Below are positions 32,761-41,205 of a stretch of DNA of 64,000 bases, one piece after another (the first letter of the stretch is position 1; every line of letters starts with the position of its first letter). Where the stretch lies: the NCBI RefSeq assembly GCF_024814355.1, contig NZ_JANUXV010000003.1:62001-126000 (forward strand), written 5' to 3'. Both the position numbers and the translations under genes were made by a program. Origin of the DNA: Gleimia sp. 6138-11-ORH1 (GTDB taxonomy: Bacteria > Actinomycetota > Actinomycetes > Actinomycetales > Actinomycetaceae). A model generated the notes under the pieces. The model was not told where the DNA came from. It made no database searches and saw only the letters and a list, made by a program, of their open reading frames with translations.

Positions 32761-32997
32761 GTGACCCGAAAAGCGTTGCAGCTAATCGCAGGATTAGGGG
32801 GCACCGGAAACCTGGTGGAACTTGAACCCTGCATGATGCGGATTCGCGCTCGGGTTAAAGACCCTCAACTGGTGAACGAAGCCCTGATTAGAGAAACCAA
32901 TCCGCTGGCAGTTGTCTGCTCTGGTAACTACGTGCAGATCGTCACCGGCCCTGACGCTGATGGCGTAGTTGCCCAAATGAAAAGAGAACTTGCCTAA
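32761..32997 (+). CDS. Free-standing PTS EIIB domain protein (glucose/N-acetylglucosamine type)
   Basis: A 78-residue protein comprising just one EIIB domain. The phosphorylated cysteine is Cys24 in VELEPCMMRIR, matching the family's 'DaCxTRLR' site. ALIRETNPLAVVCSGNYVQIVTGP matches the closing beta-strand pattern. In a complete transporter it passes phosphate from EIIA to the sugar bound by EIIC. No EIIC gene is in the window. It starts at GTG 32761 behind AGAGAGGA. It lies 86 bases upstream of malQ, and a matching free EIIA is encoded beyond malQ on the other strand. Confidence 0.85.
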   Translation: MTRKALQLIAGLGGTGNLVELEPCMMRIRARVKDPQLVNEALIRETNPLAVVCSGNYVQIVTGPDADGVVAQMKRELA

Positions 32998-33083
32998 AAC
33001 TCTAATAAAACTAGGGAAACTTGCTGGGTTCATGTAATAATAGTTGTCTCTAAACTACCGAGGTTTACCACGCAGGAGTGCAA

Positions 33084-35234
33084 ATGTCTCAGCCCATTGT
33101 TTCCCCCGAAACTGTTAATCGTATTCAGGAATTAGCCCAAAAGAATGGCATTTCCACCACTTACTGGGATTGGCATGGAAACCGTTGTGAAGTTTCTGCT
33201 GAAACACTTATCTTAGCGTTACGGGCTTTAGGGAACTCCATTTCACTATCTCCAGATGCAGCCCAAATGGATACTTTACTGCGAGCTGCAGATGATGAAA
33301 CCTGGCTCACCACCCTCCCAGCGTGCACTATTAAACGCGAGGGTAACTGGCAAGAACTCCACGTTCACGTTCCGGCTGGACAATCCGTGTGGGTGAAAAT
33401 TCTTCTCGAGGACGGGGCAGAAGCCTACCTGAATCAAATCGACAACTGGGATGCTGACCGTGAAGTAGCCGGACAGTGGCGCGGTAGAGCCAGCTTCGCT
33501 TTAGAACAGTGGATTCCCACGGGCTATCACAAAGTAGTTGCCCACGTAGGTGACGGGGAAGTAACTGAAGCGCATCTAATCGTTGTCCCCAATCGGATTG
33601 AACCGCCTGCCCTGCAAAAGCGCGCCCAGCAGTGGGGCGTTTCATCACAGCTTTACTCTGTCCGCTCAGCAAGCTCCTGGGGGATGGGGGATACGCAGGT
33701 ATTAGCGGAACTGAACCGTAAATTTGGCGCCCTCGGAGCAGATTTTCACCTGGTGAACCCTATGCACGCGGCTTCTCCAGCCACCCCCATCGAGCCATCT
33801 CCTTACTTGCCGGTAACCCGCCAGTTCTTAAATCCTCTGTATATTCACCCGCAGGATATTGCTGAATACCAGCTGGTATCTCCCGCAGGTAAACTGCGGA
33901 TTGAGAATCTATTGGAAGCATCCCGCACTGAAAAAGCTGGTTTGCCGGGGTTGATTAGTCGCGATAACTCGTGGACTGCGAAAGTTACTGCTTTACGTGA
34001 AATTTTCTCACTGGGATTATCTGCGCAAAGAGAATCCCAGTTTAAACAGTATGTGCAGCGGGAAGCAGAAGGCTTAGAACGTTTCGCCACTTGGTGTGCG
34101 CTTGTAGAAGTCTACGGCGAAGAATTGCCAGCCGAACTGGACTCTGTAAATGCTCCGGGAGTCGCTACTTTCGCGCAGGCGCACGCCGAAGAAATCCGTT
34201 TCCACCAGTGGTGTCAGTGGATTATCGCACAGCAGTTGGAAACTGCCCAACAGGCAGCGTTACAAGCAGGGATGAGCATCGGAATCATGTCTGACTTAGC
34301 GGTGGGTGTTCACCCAGATGGGTCTGAAGTTTGGTCAAACCCAGACCTATTTGCCACGGGGATGGAAGTGGGGGCGCCACCAGACATGTACTCACAGCTT
34401 GGTCAGAACTGGTCTCAGCCACCGTGGAATCCCCGCGCCTTAGCAAAAGTTGGTTACGCGCCGCTGCGGAGAATGATTCAAGCTGCTGTAGCCCACGCCG
34501 GTGCAGTGCGGATCGACCATATTCTGGGGTTATTCCGCCTTTGGTGGATCCCCTCTGGGCAAACCGCTAACTATGGTTGCTACGTTTACTACGATCATGA
34601 AGCAATGGTGGGTGTACTGGCTTTAGAAGCACAGCGTGCCGGAACCGTTGTAATCGGGGAAGACTTGGGAACTGTGGAGCCTTGGGTGCGCGGATACTTA
34701 AGTGACCGGGGAATTTTAGGTACTTCAATTCTTTGGTTTGAAAAAGAAGATGACGGTTCACCTATGCACGCTGACCACTACCGAGTAAATTGTATGTCTG
34801 CGGTTAATACGCATGATCTGCCTCCTACAGTTGGTTACTTGCGGGGGGTACAGACAACGTTGCGTGAGCAGTTGGGCTTATTAGTAGAACCGATTGAGCA
34901 GGTACGTGCGGCTGATAAGGCTGAACTAGATGCAATGTTGGATCGTTTACATGAATACGGAATGATGCCGGTAGATAAGCGTGATGACGAGCAGACTGTG
35001 GTTGAGGGACTCTACCGTTATATTGCGCGCACTGATTCTAAACTGCTGGCAGTTTCTTTGGTGGATATGGTGGGGGATGCGCGTCCGCAGAATCTGCCGG
35101 GCACTGACCGGGAGTACCCGAACTGGGATGTGCCGCTAACTGACTCCACTGGGGAAGAAGTGTTGGTAGAAGATTTGGCAAGTCACGATCTGCAGCGTTT
35201 TGCGCAGATTATGAACGAGGGCGTTGGGAAGTAG
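33084..35234 (+). CDS. malQ: 4-alpha-glucanotransferase (amylomaltase)
   Basis: A 716-residue GH77 enzyme with the N-terminal beta-rich extension usual in actinobacteria (about 1-150). The catalytic nucleophile lies in RIDHILGLFRLWW (about residue 465), the acid/base in VIGEDLGTVEPW (about 520) and the transition-state Asp in NTHDLPPTVGYL (about 575). It disproportionates malto-oligosaccharides during glycogen and maltodextrin metabolism. The ATG at 33084 has CAGGAG upstream and is preferred to GTG 33078. Its neighbours are separate PTS EIIB and EIIA proteins rather than glycogen genes. Confidence 0.95.
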   Translation: MSQPIVSPETVNRIQELAQKNGISTTYWDWHGNRCEVSAETLILALRALGNSISLSPDAAQMDTLLRAADDETWLTTLPACTIKREGNWQELHVHVPAGQSVWVKILLEDGAEAYLNQIDNWDADREVAGQWRGRASFALEQWIPTGYHKVVAHVGDGEVTEAHLIVVPNRIEPPALQKRAQQWGVSSQLYSVRSASSWGMGDTQVLAELNRKFGALGADFHLVNPMHAASPATPIEPSPYLPVTRQFLNPLYIHPQDIAEYQLVSPAGKLRIENLLEASRTEKAGLPGLISRDNSWTAKVTALREIFSLGLSAQRESQFKQYVQREAEGLERFATWCALVEVYGEELPAELDSVNAPGVATFAQAHAEEIRFHQWCQWIIAQQLETAQQAALQAGMSIGIMSDLAVGVHPDGSEVWSNPDLFATGMEVGAPPDMYSQLGQNWSQPPWNPRALAKVGYAPLRRMIQAAVAHAGAVRIDHILGLFRLWWIPSGQTANYGCYVYYDHEAMVGVLALEAQRAGTVVIGEDLGTVEPWVRGYLSDRGILGTSILWFEKEDDGSPMHADHYRVNCMSAVNTHDLPPTVGYLRGVQTTLREQLGLLVEPIEQVRAADKAELDAMLDRLHEYGMMPVDKRDDEQTVVEGLYRYIARTDSKLLAVSLVDMVGDARPQNLPGTDREYPNWDVPLTDSTGEEVLVEDLASHDLQRFAQIMNEGVGK

Positions 35235-35254
35235 TAACTTAAGGTTAAAGCGTA

Positions 35255-35716
35255 TTAGGCGGAGACAACGTGGAAGAATTCTTCGCCCTGCGCTACTTCC
35301 ATATGTCCGTGTAGGTCTGAGAAAATCTGCTGCCGTTTTACGTTACACGCCACTACGGAAATAGTGGTGTCTAATCCGGCGTCTATAGCAACTTGTGGAT
35401 CCCAACGCACAATCGGCGTACCCAGTTCAACGGTGTCTCCCTCGGCGCATAAGACAGTAAAGCCTTTACCTTTAAGAGTTACAGTTTCTACGCCCAGGTG
35501 GACCAGGATGCCTATCCCAATTGGGGTGAAGATTAAGAAAGCGTGCGGGTGTACTTTCAAAAGCCGTCCTGAAACCGGGGCGCACACCTCATGTATGCGA
35601 GTTTCATTAGCATAAACTGCCAGGCCGGCACCAATAATTTCTTCTGCTAAAACCGGGTCTTTAACGTCTGATAGGGGTTTAACTACGCCAGTTAAGGGTG
35701 AGAATACTTGCAGCAT
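35255..35716 (-). CDS. crr: Free-standing PTS EIIA protein (glucose type, Crr-like)
   Basis: A 153-residue EIIA-Glc protein. His73, in ILVHLGVETVTL, is the phosphorylation site, and His58 (KVHPHAFLIF) lies 15 residues before it, the same spacing as the E. coli His75/His90 pair. The start at ATG 35716 gives MLQVFSPLTG. A longer frame to 35791 would have to read through a hairpin and is rejected. It passes phosphate from HPr to EIIB and can act as a regulatory sensor of sugar flux. It faces malQ convergently. Confidence 0.92.
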   Translation of the reverse strand: MLQVFSPLTGVVKPLSDVKDPVLAEEIIGAGLAVYANETRIHEVCAPVSGRLLKVHPHAFLIFTPIGIGILVHLGVETVTLKGKGFTVLCAEGDTVELGTPIVRWDPQVAIDAGLDTTISVVACNVKRQQIFSDLHGHMEVAQGEEFFHVVSA

Positions 35717-35747
35717 GATCTTAATCTGTCTCTTAGAGGTTAGAGCA

Positions 35748-35783
35748 TTGGTGGGGTGAACCTGGGGTGGTTCACCCCACCAA
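35748..35783 (-). terminator. Hairpin between pepN and the EIIA gene
   Basis: A perfect 15-bp stem, TTGGTGGGGTGAACC (35748-35762) with GGTTCACCCCACCAA (35769-35783), loop TGGGGT. There is no clear T-run on the minus strand, so it may be a pepN terminator or a leader hairpin of the EIIA transcript. Confidence 0.65.
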
Positions 35784-35811
35784 AAGGGCATTTAAGCCGT
35801 AAAGAAGTGTC

Positions 35812-38361
35812 TCACAGTTGCTGAGCTACTTCGGCGCGTTGGGCTTCGGCTACCTGTTCGCTAACTAGACGCACCAGACCAGCTGGAGCATCCTGATGAG
35901 CTGAGAGCCAAGCTTTACCTAAGCCCACTACATCAACTCCAGCTATTCGCCCTACAACTGGCCCGGGGAAACCAAGGGCGACAATCGACTGCGCGGTATG
36001 AGAAGTGTTATCTGCCCAAATCTGTTCTAAAGACGCATAGAATTTTTCTACACCGGCGGCGAATAGTTCAGGGTGTGAAGCAGAGTTAGCCCAGTAGCCT
36101 AAGCCGGTTGCGATCCGCATATCGTTAGAAAGCTCTGCGTCGAACATAACTGCATCTAACGCAGCTACTTTATTTTCAGCTGAGGCGATTGCAGCCCGAG
36201 CTTGAGCAGCTTTTTGCTGACCAGTCATAGTGGTATCTTCAGCAAGCAAAGCTTCGATTTCAGATTCAGAAGCAACATCATTAGCAATACAAGAGATCAG
36301 CAGTTCCCACTTCATGTCTACATCTAAAGATAGTCCCAGCAAACCGTCCTCGCCGGTGCGAATCCGATTAACTGCTTGGCGATCTTCAACAGACCAGGCG
36401 CGGCGCGCAGCAGCTTGTACCAGCAGACGCTGCTGATCAGATTCAGCGGCAGCTGCGCGAGCTAGCCACAGCAGCCGAGAACCCACGTATTCCAAAACTT
36501 CTTCGCGCTGCGCGGCCGGTAGGTAACGCACGGCTGCCAGGTCGATGTGCCGCAGGTGTAAACCGAACATCGTAATATCGGTTTCGGTAGGAAGCGCCGA
36601 TAAAGTCAGTTCAAGGAAGTCACGGGCCTGCATCTGGCCGTCACGCAGCATATCCCAAGCTGCAGCTAAGATGAGGGAGCGGGTGAGTGAATCGCTGAAG
36701 CCACCGATATTTGCCTTGGCAAATGCCAAGGATTGGTCATCTAGGCGAATCTTTGCGTAACCCAAATCTCCGTCGTTGATGAGGATAAAGTCAGGGCGGG
36801 CAATTCCAGCGGCAGCTGCAACTACGGTGCGAGCCCCTTCAATATCCAACTCGTTGTGGAAGACGCGTTCAATCCCGTTTTCAGTCTTGGAATAGCCGGC
36901 AACTGCTAAGCGGTGTGGACGCAGGGAAGAGCCCGGGGTGAAGGATTCTTGCAAAACTGCCAGTTCAGCTAACGTACCGTCAGCGTTTTCGTGGATTTCT
37001 GGGCGCAGTAAGGTGACGCCAGCTTCTTCCAACCAGACCTTTGACCAGGCCTTCAGATCGCGGCCGGAAGCGGCTTCCAGCTCATTCATTAGGTCAGGCA
37101 AGGTGGTGTTTGCCCAGGAATGCTTGTTGAAGTATTCGTTCAGTGCCTTGAAGAAGTTTTCGCGGCCCACGTAGGAAACCAGCTGGCGCAGCACGGCGGC
37201 GCCCTTTGCGTAGGTGATGCCGTCGAAGTTCACTTCTACGTCTTCTAAGTCGCGGATTTCTGCGACGATGGGGTGGGTGGATGGCATCTGGTCTTGGGTC
37301 ATGCCCCAGTCTTTACGAGCCATGAAGCCGGTCCAAGCGTCCTTCCACTGGGTGCCTTCTGCCAGTGCCAGGTGGGACATGAATTCTGCGAAGGATTCGT
37401 TGAGCCACAGGTCGTTCCACCACTTCATGGTGACCAGGTCTCCGAACCACATGTGTGCCAGTTCGTGCAAGACGGTGTTAGCCAAACCTTCCAGCTGCGC
37501 GACGGTGGGCTTAGAGCGGAAAATGTATTGGTCGCGGAAAGTTACGCAACCGGCGTTTTCCATGGCGCCTGCGTTGTATTCGGGGACGAAAATTTGGTCG
37601 TACTTGCGGAATGGGTAGACGTGGCCGTATTCCTTTTCGAAGAACTTGAAGCCGGCTTTAGTGACATCAAACATCCACTGGGCATCCAGGTGTTCTAACA
37701 GGGACTGGCGGCAGTACACGCCCAGTGGGATTTCGCGGCCGTCTGCGCTGGTTAGAGAATCGGTGACACCTACGTAAGGGCCGGCAATAATGGCGGTGAT
37801 GTAGGAAGACATGAGTTCGGTTTCGGAAAAGTCCCAGCGCTTCTTTTCATTTTCGAGGGCGGTGGGCTCTGGCGTGGGGGAGTTTGAGAAAACTACCCAG
37901 TTTTCAGGCGTAGTTACGTGGAAGGTGAAACGAGCCTTCATGTCGGGCTGTTCGAATACTGCGAATACGCGGCGGGCATCAGGTACTTCGAACTGGGAGT
38001 AGCAGTAGTCCAAGCCGTCGGCTGGGTCGGTGAAACGGTGCAGACCTTCACCGGTGTGCATGTAACGGCAGATGGCTTCAACGCTAACTACGTTGTTTTC
38101 AGCCAGGTTATCCAGTTGGATACGGAAATCCTGGTAGGCATCAACTGGGCGTGCTTCACCGTTAACTACAAGGGATAGAACTTCGTCGGCGACCAAGTCT
38201 AAGAAGGTGCTGGCACCTGCCTGGGCATCGAAAGTGATAGTGGACTTGGAGAGGAAGGTTTCGCTTCCGGTGGTCAAGTCCAGATCCACGTCGTAAGTGT
38301 AGACTTTTGCAACGGCTGCGCGAGCTTCAGCTTCCGCGCGGGTCAGGTTCATTCCTGGCAT
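35812..38361 (-). CDS. pepN: Aminopeptidase N (M1 family)
   Basis: An 849-residue zinc metallopeptidase that removes N-terminal amino acids from peptides in the cytoplasm. The substrate motif GAMEN (about residue 263) and the zinc site HELAHMWFGDLVTMKWW with the third ligand in WLNESFAEF (about 300-325) are intact. The start MPGMNLTRAEAEARA matches actinobacterial PepN. The C-terminal ERAP1-like helical domain (about 540-849) is full length. No signal peptide is present. It is followed by a hairpin ahead of the EIIA gene. Confidence 0.96.
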   Translation of the reverse strand: MPGMNLTRAEAEARAAVAKVYTYDVDLDLTTGSETFLSKSTITFDAQAGASTFLDLVADEVLSLVVNGEARPVDAYQDFRIQLDNLAENNVVSVEAICRYMHTGEGLHRFTDPADGLDYCYSQFEVPDARRVFAVFEQPDMKARFTFHVTTPENWVVFSNSPTPEPTALENEKKRWDFSETELMSSYITAIIAGPYVGVTDSLTSADGREIPLGVYCRQSLLEHLDAQWMFDVTKAGFKFFEKEYGHVYPFRKYDQIFVPEYNAGAMENAGCVTFRDQYIFRSKPTVAQLEGLANTVLHELAHMWFGDLVTMKWWNDLWLNESFAEFMSHLALAEGTQWKDAWTGFMARKDWGMTQDQMPSTHPIVAEIRDLEDVEVNFDGITYAKGAAVLRQLVSYVGRENFFKALNEYFNKHSWANTTLPDLMNELEAASGRDLKAWSKVWLEEAGVTLLRPEIHENADGTLAELAVLQESFTPGSSLRPHRLAVAGYSKTENGIERVFHNELDIEGARTVVAAAAGIARPDFILINDGDLGYAKIRLDDQSLAFAKANIGGFSDSLTRSLILAAAWDMLRDGQMQARDFLELTLSALPTETDITMFGLHLRHIDLAAVRYLPAAQREEVLEYVGSRLLWLARAAAAESDQQRLLVQAAARRAWSVEDRQAVNRIRTGEDGLLGLSLDVDMKWELLISCIANDVASESEIEALLAEDTTMTGQQKAAQARAAIASAENKVAALDAVMFDAELSNDMRIATGLGYWANSASHPELFAAGVEKFYASLEQIWADNTSHTAQSIVALGFPGPVVGRIAGVDVVGLGKAWLSAHQDAPAGLVRLVSEQVAEAQRAEVAQQL

Positions 38362-38747
38362 GTATGCTCCCTAATATTTCTGTTCCTACTTATATGTAGC
38401 TTGCTAGCTTCTATTTTACGTTAGATTACAACTGTAAAGCTTGACCAAATTTCATTTAAGAAAATCTCTTACATGTTTGCACATTAGTTATTGTGGTTAA
38501 GGATGAGGAAAAGTTCTTTATTTTTTAGCTTTGCTTATTTTCGGGATCACTGCTTGTGGCCAGGAAATAATGTAGAACCGTCCGGGAACGTGGAAATACT
38601 TTGGGTGATCTCAAAGGGGCCGACGTACTTTTATTCTTCTGCAGAAATGGGAAAATCAGTTGCGCCAGATCTTAATAGAGGAAACCAAATCAAATTTTTA
38701 CATTTAAGGTAACCGGTAGTGATAACTTTGCTCCGCTACTATTTCTA
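38362..38747. other. Non-coding stretch upstream of pepN
   Basis: About 385 bases with no supported gene. It must hold the pepN promoter on the minus strand. A 73-codon open frame at 38491-38712 lacks a ribosome site and a family signature. No repeat or structured RNA is evident. Confidence 0.4.
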
Positions 38748-39068
38748 ATGGAAATGCTGATTTTGGAAAAGTGGCTTAGTAGAGGATTATTGACCGTCTT
38801 GGTAGTCACTGCAACAGCGGCTACTACCGTACTTACTTTCGGTGAATACATTGTATTCGACCTGTTAAAGGTAGATACCGTTAAATATGCAGCAGATCCA
38901 GGGGAAATGATCCATACTGTCTTGGCGTTACTCGCTGCTATTGGCGTGATCTTTAGTTACCTGGTACTTCAGTTCAGAAAAAACCAAACGAATAACTTTA
39001 ACCATCATGCTTTTTTGGGGGGATGCTTAGAAGCATCCCCCCAAAAATACTGTTTAAACAGGAATTAA
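38748..39068 (+). CDS. Small hypothetical membrane protein
   Basis: A 106-residue frame with two hydrophobic segments: GLLTVLVVTATAATTVLTFG (about 12-31) and MIHTVLALLAAIGVIFSYLVL (about 54-74), joined by a short acidic loop. No family is recognised. A second ATG follows at 38754, and neither has a strong ribosome site. The last 20 or so codons run through the terminator hairpin at 39012-39047, so the C-terminus is unlike normal coding sequence and the real gene may be shorter or decayed. The frame ends two bases before the convergent M13 peptidase stop. Confidence 0.4.
   Translation: MEMLILEKWLSRGLLTVLVVTATAATTVLTFGEYIVFDLLKVDTVKYAADPGEMIHTVLALLAAIGVIFSYLVLQFRKNQTNNFNHHAFLGGCLEASPQKYCLNRN
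39012..39047. terminator. Strong bidirectional terminator
   Basis: A perfect 17-bp stem: TTTTTGGGGGGATGCTT (39012-39028) with AAGCATCCCCCCAAAAA (39031-39047), loop AG. It terminates the M13 peptidase transcript on the minus strand and anything from the plus strand. A separate 12-base palindrome, CTGTTTAAACAG, follows. Confidence 0.88.
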
Positions 39069-39069
39069 A

Positions 39070-41088
39070 CTACCAAATTCGCACGCGGTCGGCTGGATCC
39101 AACCACATGGCATCGCCCGGCTGAGTCCCAAAAGTCTCGTGGAACAGGTCAAAGTTACGCAAAATCCCGTTGCAACGGAACTCAGCAGGAGAGTGCGGAT
39201 CAATAGTCAGCAGCTGCTTCAAGTATTCGTCACGAGCCTTACCACGCCAGATGCGTGCCCAAGAATACAAGAACTGCTCAGCCCCGTTAAGAGCATCAGA
39301 CACATCGCCCTCGTGAGAATCCAACCCACGCTCTGCCAATGCCAACTGGTATGCCTTCCACGCGATGGTGATGCCACCCAAGTCGCCAATGTTTTCGCCA
39401 ATCGTCAGCTCACCGTTCACCTTGAACTCATCGTCCAACTGGGCTGGGGAGAACTGCGCATACTGGTCAATCAACGCCTTAGTGCGGTTCTTGAACTCAG
39501 TCTCATCAGCTTCCTCCCACCAATTCTTCAACTGGCCGGTGCCATCATACTGCGCGCCCTGATCGTCAAAACCGTGACCGATTTCGTGGCCGATAACCGC
39601 CCCAATCGCCCCGTAGTTAACCGCATCAGACTGCTCAGGGTGGAAGAAAGGAGGCTGCAAAATAGCCGCTGGGAAAACAATCTCATTTGCTGGAGGCATG
39701 TAGTAAGCATTTACCGTTTGCGGGGTCATTAGCCACTCAGTACGATCAACTGGCTGATCGTAACGCTCGAAGTGACGCAAGGAAGCGAACGCAGCCACAT
39801 TGCGAACTGACTGTAGCAGGTTCTCACCCACAGTTAAACGAGTGTAGTCTTCCCACTTATCAGGGAAACCAATTTTCGCAACAAACTTAGAAAGTTTATC
39901 AAGGGCGCGCTCGCGGGTAGTTTCCCCCATCCAATCCAGTGTAGAAATAGACTGGCGGTAGGCTTCTAACAGATTATTAACCAGCTTCAGCATTTTATCC
40001 TTATGTGCTGGAGGGAAGTGCTGGGCCACATAGATTTCGCCAATTGCTTCTCCCATGGCATCTTCTACAAAAGCAATTCCTCGCTTCCAACGAGGGCGTT
40101 GTTCAGTGGCGCCAGTAAGAATACGGCTGAACTCGAAGTTGTTATCGACCAATTCCTGGTGTAGGTAGGGGGAGCGGGCGGCAATCACATGGGCAGTGAG
40201 CCACAGTTTAAGAGTTGCTAAATCAGTGTTTTCCCACAGGTTTACGAAGCCCTCCCAGAAAGAAGGTTGTTCAACATTTGCTACGGAATCTTCGGTAACT
40301 TCTAAACCGACTCCCTGTAGGAAAGACTGCCAAGGAAAATTAGGAATCTTTTGAGCCAGTTCTTTTAGAGAACTAGGGTTATTAGTTTTAATCGCGTCAC
40401 GGCAAGCTACCCGATCCCAGTGGGATTTAGCCAATTCGGTTTCAAAAGCTAAAACGGATTCGCCGAAGTTTTCCGGCAGGTCATCGACCAGCTGAGAAGA
40501 AAGAGTTTCATCAGCTTTTAATAGGGAAGCCGCCGTATTTAGGTAACGAACTAAAGCCTCACGGATGGGTGCGGAAGATTCCTCCCGGTAGAAAGCCTCA
40601 TCTGGAAGAGAAAGTCCTCCTTGGTAGAGGTAGAGGCCGTATTGAGCTGGGTTGTTCACATCTGGGTAAACAGCTACCCCGGCAAAACCAGCTACCCCAA
40701 CTTTAGCTAAATCCGCAATAGCTTCAAGCATTTCAGCATGGTTAGAAGCCTTTTCAATAAGTTCTAAATCAGCTGCTAAAGGAGCAGCTTTTAGCGCATT
40801 GACGGTTTCTTCATCCATGAACTGAGCGAAAAGTTTTGCCAGTTTCGCTTCATTAGGGTTATCGCTATCGGCCTTTAAGTTTTCAACGATTTCTTTAACT
40901 GCCAGTTCAGAAGCGTCCCGCAGGGTGTAGAAAGCGCCATCACTAGGGCGGTCAGCGGGAATCTCATGTTCTTTCAGCCAAGTGCCGTTAGCGTAGCGGA
41001 AAAAATCTTCGGTGGGTTTAACAGAAACATCTGCAATAGCCTGGTCAAATACAGGGGTAATCTCAATTTTAGTCATAGGAATAATCAT
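39070..41088 (-). CDS. M13-family zinc metallopeptidase (PepO-like)
   Basis: A 672-residue neprilysin-like peptidase. The zinc site is VIGHEIGHGFDDQGAQYD (about residue 500) with GENIGDLGG providing the third ligand (about 565), and NAYYMPPANEIVFPAAILQPPFF is the conserved substrate region. The C-terminal NP...FRCNG and FGTQPGDAMW motifs are present. There is no signal peptide or membrane anchor, so it appears cytoplasmic and acts on oligopeptides, like PepN next door. An ATG at 41076 (MTKIEITPVFD) is an alternative start; neither has a clear ribosome site. Confidence 0.94.
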   Translation of the reverse strand: MIIPMTKIEITPVFDQAIADVSVKPTEDFFRYANGTWLKEHEIPADRPSDGAFYTLRDASELAVKEIVENLKADSDNPNEAKLAKLFAQFMDEETVNALKAAPLAADLELIEKASNHAEMLEAIADLAKVGVAGFAGVAVYPDVNNPAQYGLYLYQGGLSLPDEAFYREESSAPIREALVRYLNTAASLLKADETLSSQLVDDLPENFGESVLAFETELAKSHWDRVACRDAIKTNNPSSLKELAQKIPNFPWQSFLQGVGLEVTEDSVANVEQPSFWEGFVNLWENTDLATLKLWLTAHVIAARSPYLHQELVDNNFEFSRILTGATEQRPRWKRGIAFVEDAMGEAIGEIYVAQHFPPAHKDKMLKLVNNLLEAYRQSISTLDWMGETTRERALDKLSKFVAKIGFPDKWEDYTRLTVGENLLQSVRNVAAFASLRHFERYDQPVDRTEWLMTPQTVNAYYMPPANEIVFPAAILQPPFFHPEQSDAVNYGAIGAVIGHEIGHGFDDQGAQYDGTGQLKNWWEEADETEFKNRTKALIDQYAQFSPAQLDDEFKVNGELTIGENIGDLGGITIAWKAYQLALAERGLDSHEGDVSDALNGAEQFLYSWARIWRGKARDEYLKQLLTIDPHSPAEFRCNGILRNFDLFHETFGTQPGDAMWLDPADRVRIW

Positions 41089-41205
41089 AGCGGATATACA
41101 AGTAGCGGGGCAGTCGAGTTTATTTAACCGACCACCCCGCCACTGTGAGGGCGGAAGTAAAACCTCCTAGAAAAGGCTGTTGCTTTTAGCAGCTAAACAA
41201 TGAAC

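Noticed and set aside
38491-38712. 73-codon open frame upstream of pepN
   Set aside because: No ribosome site, no recognisable domain and an unlikely amino-acid composition.
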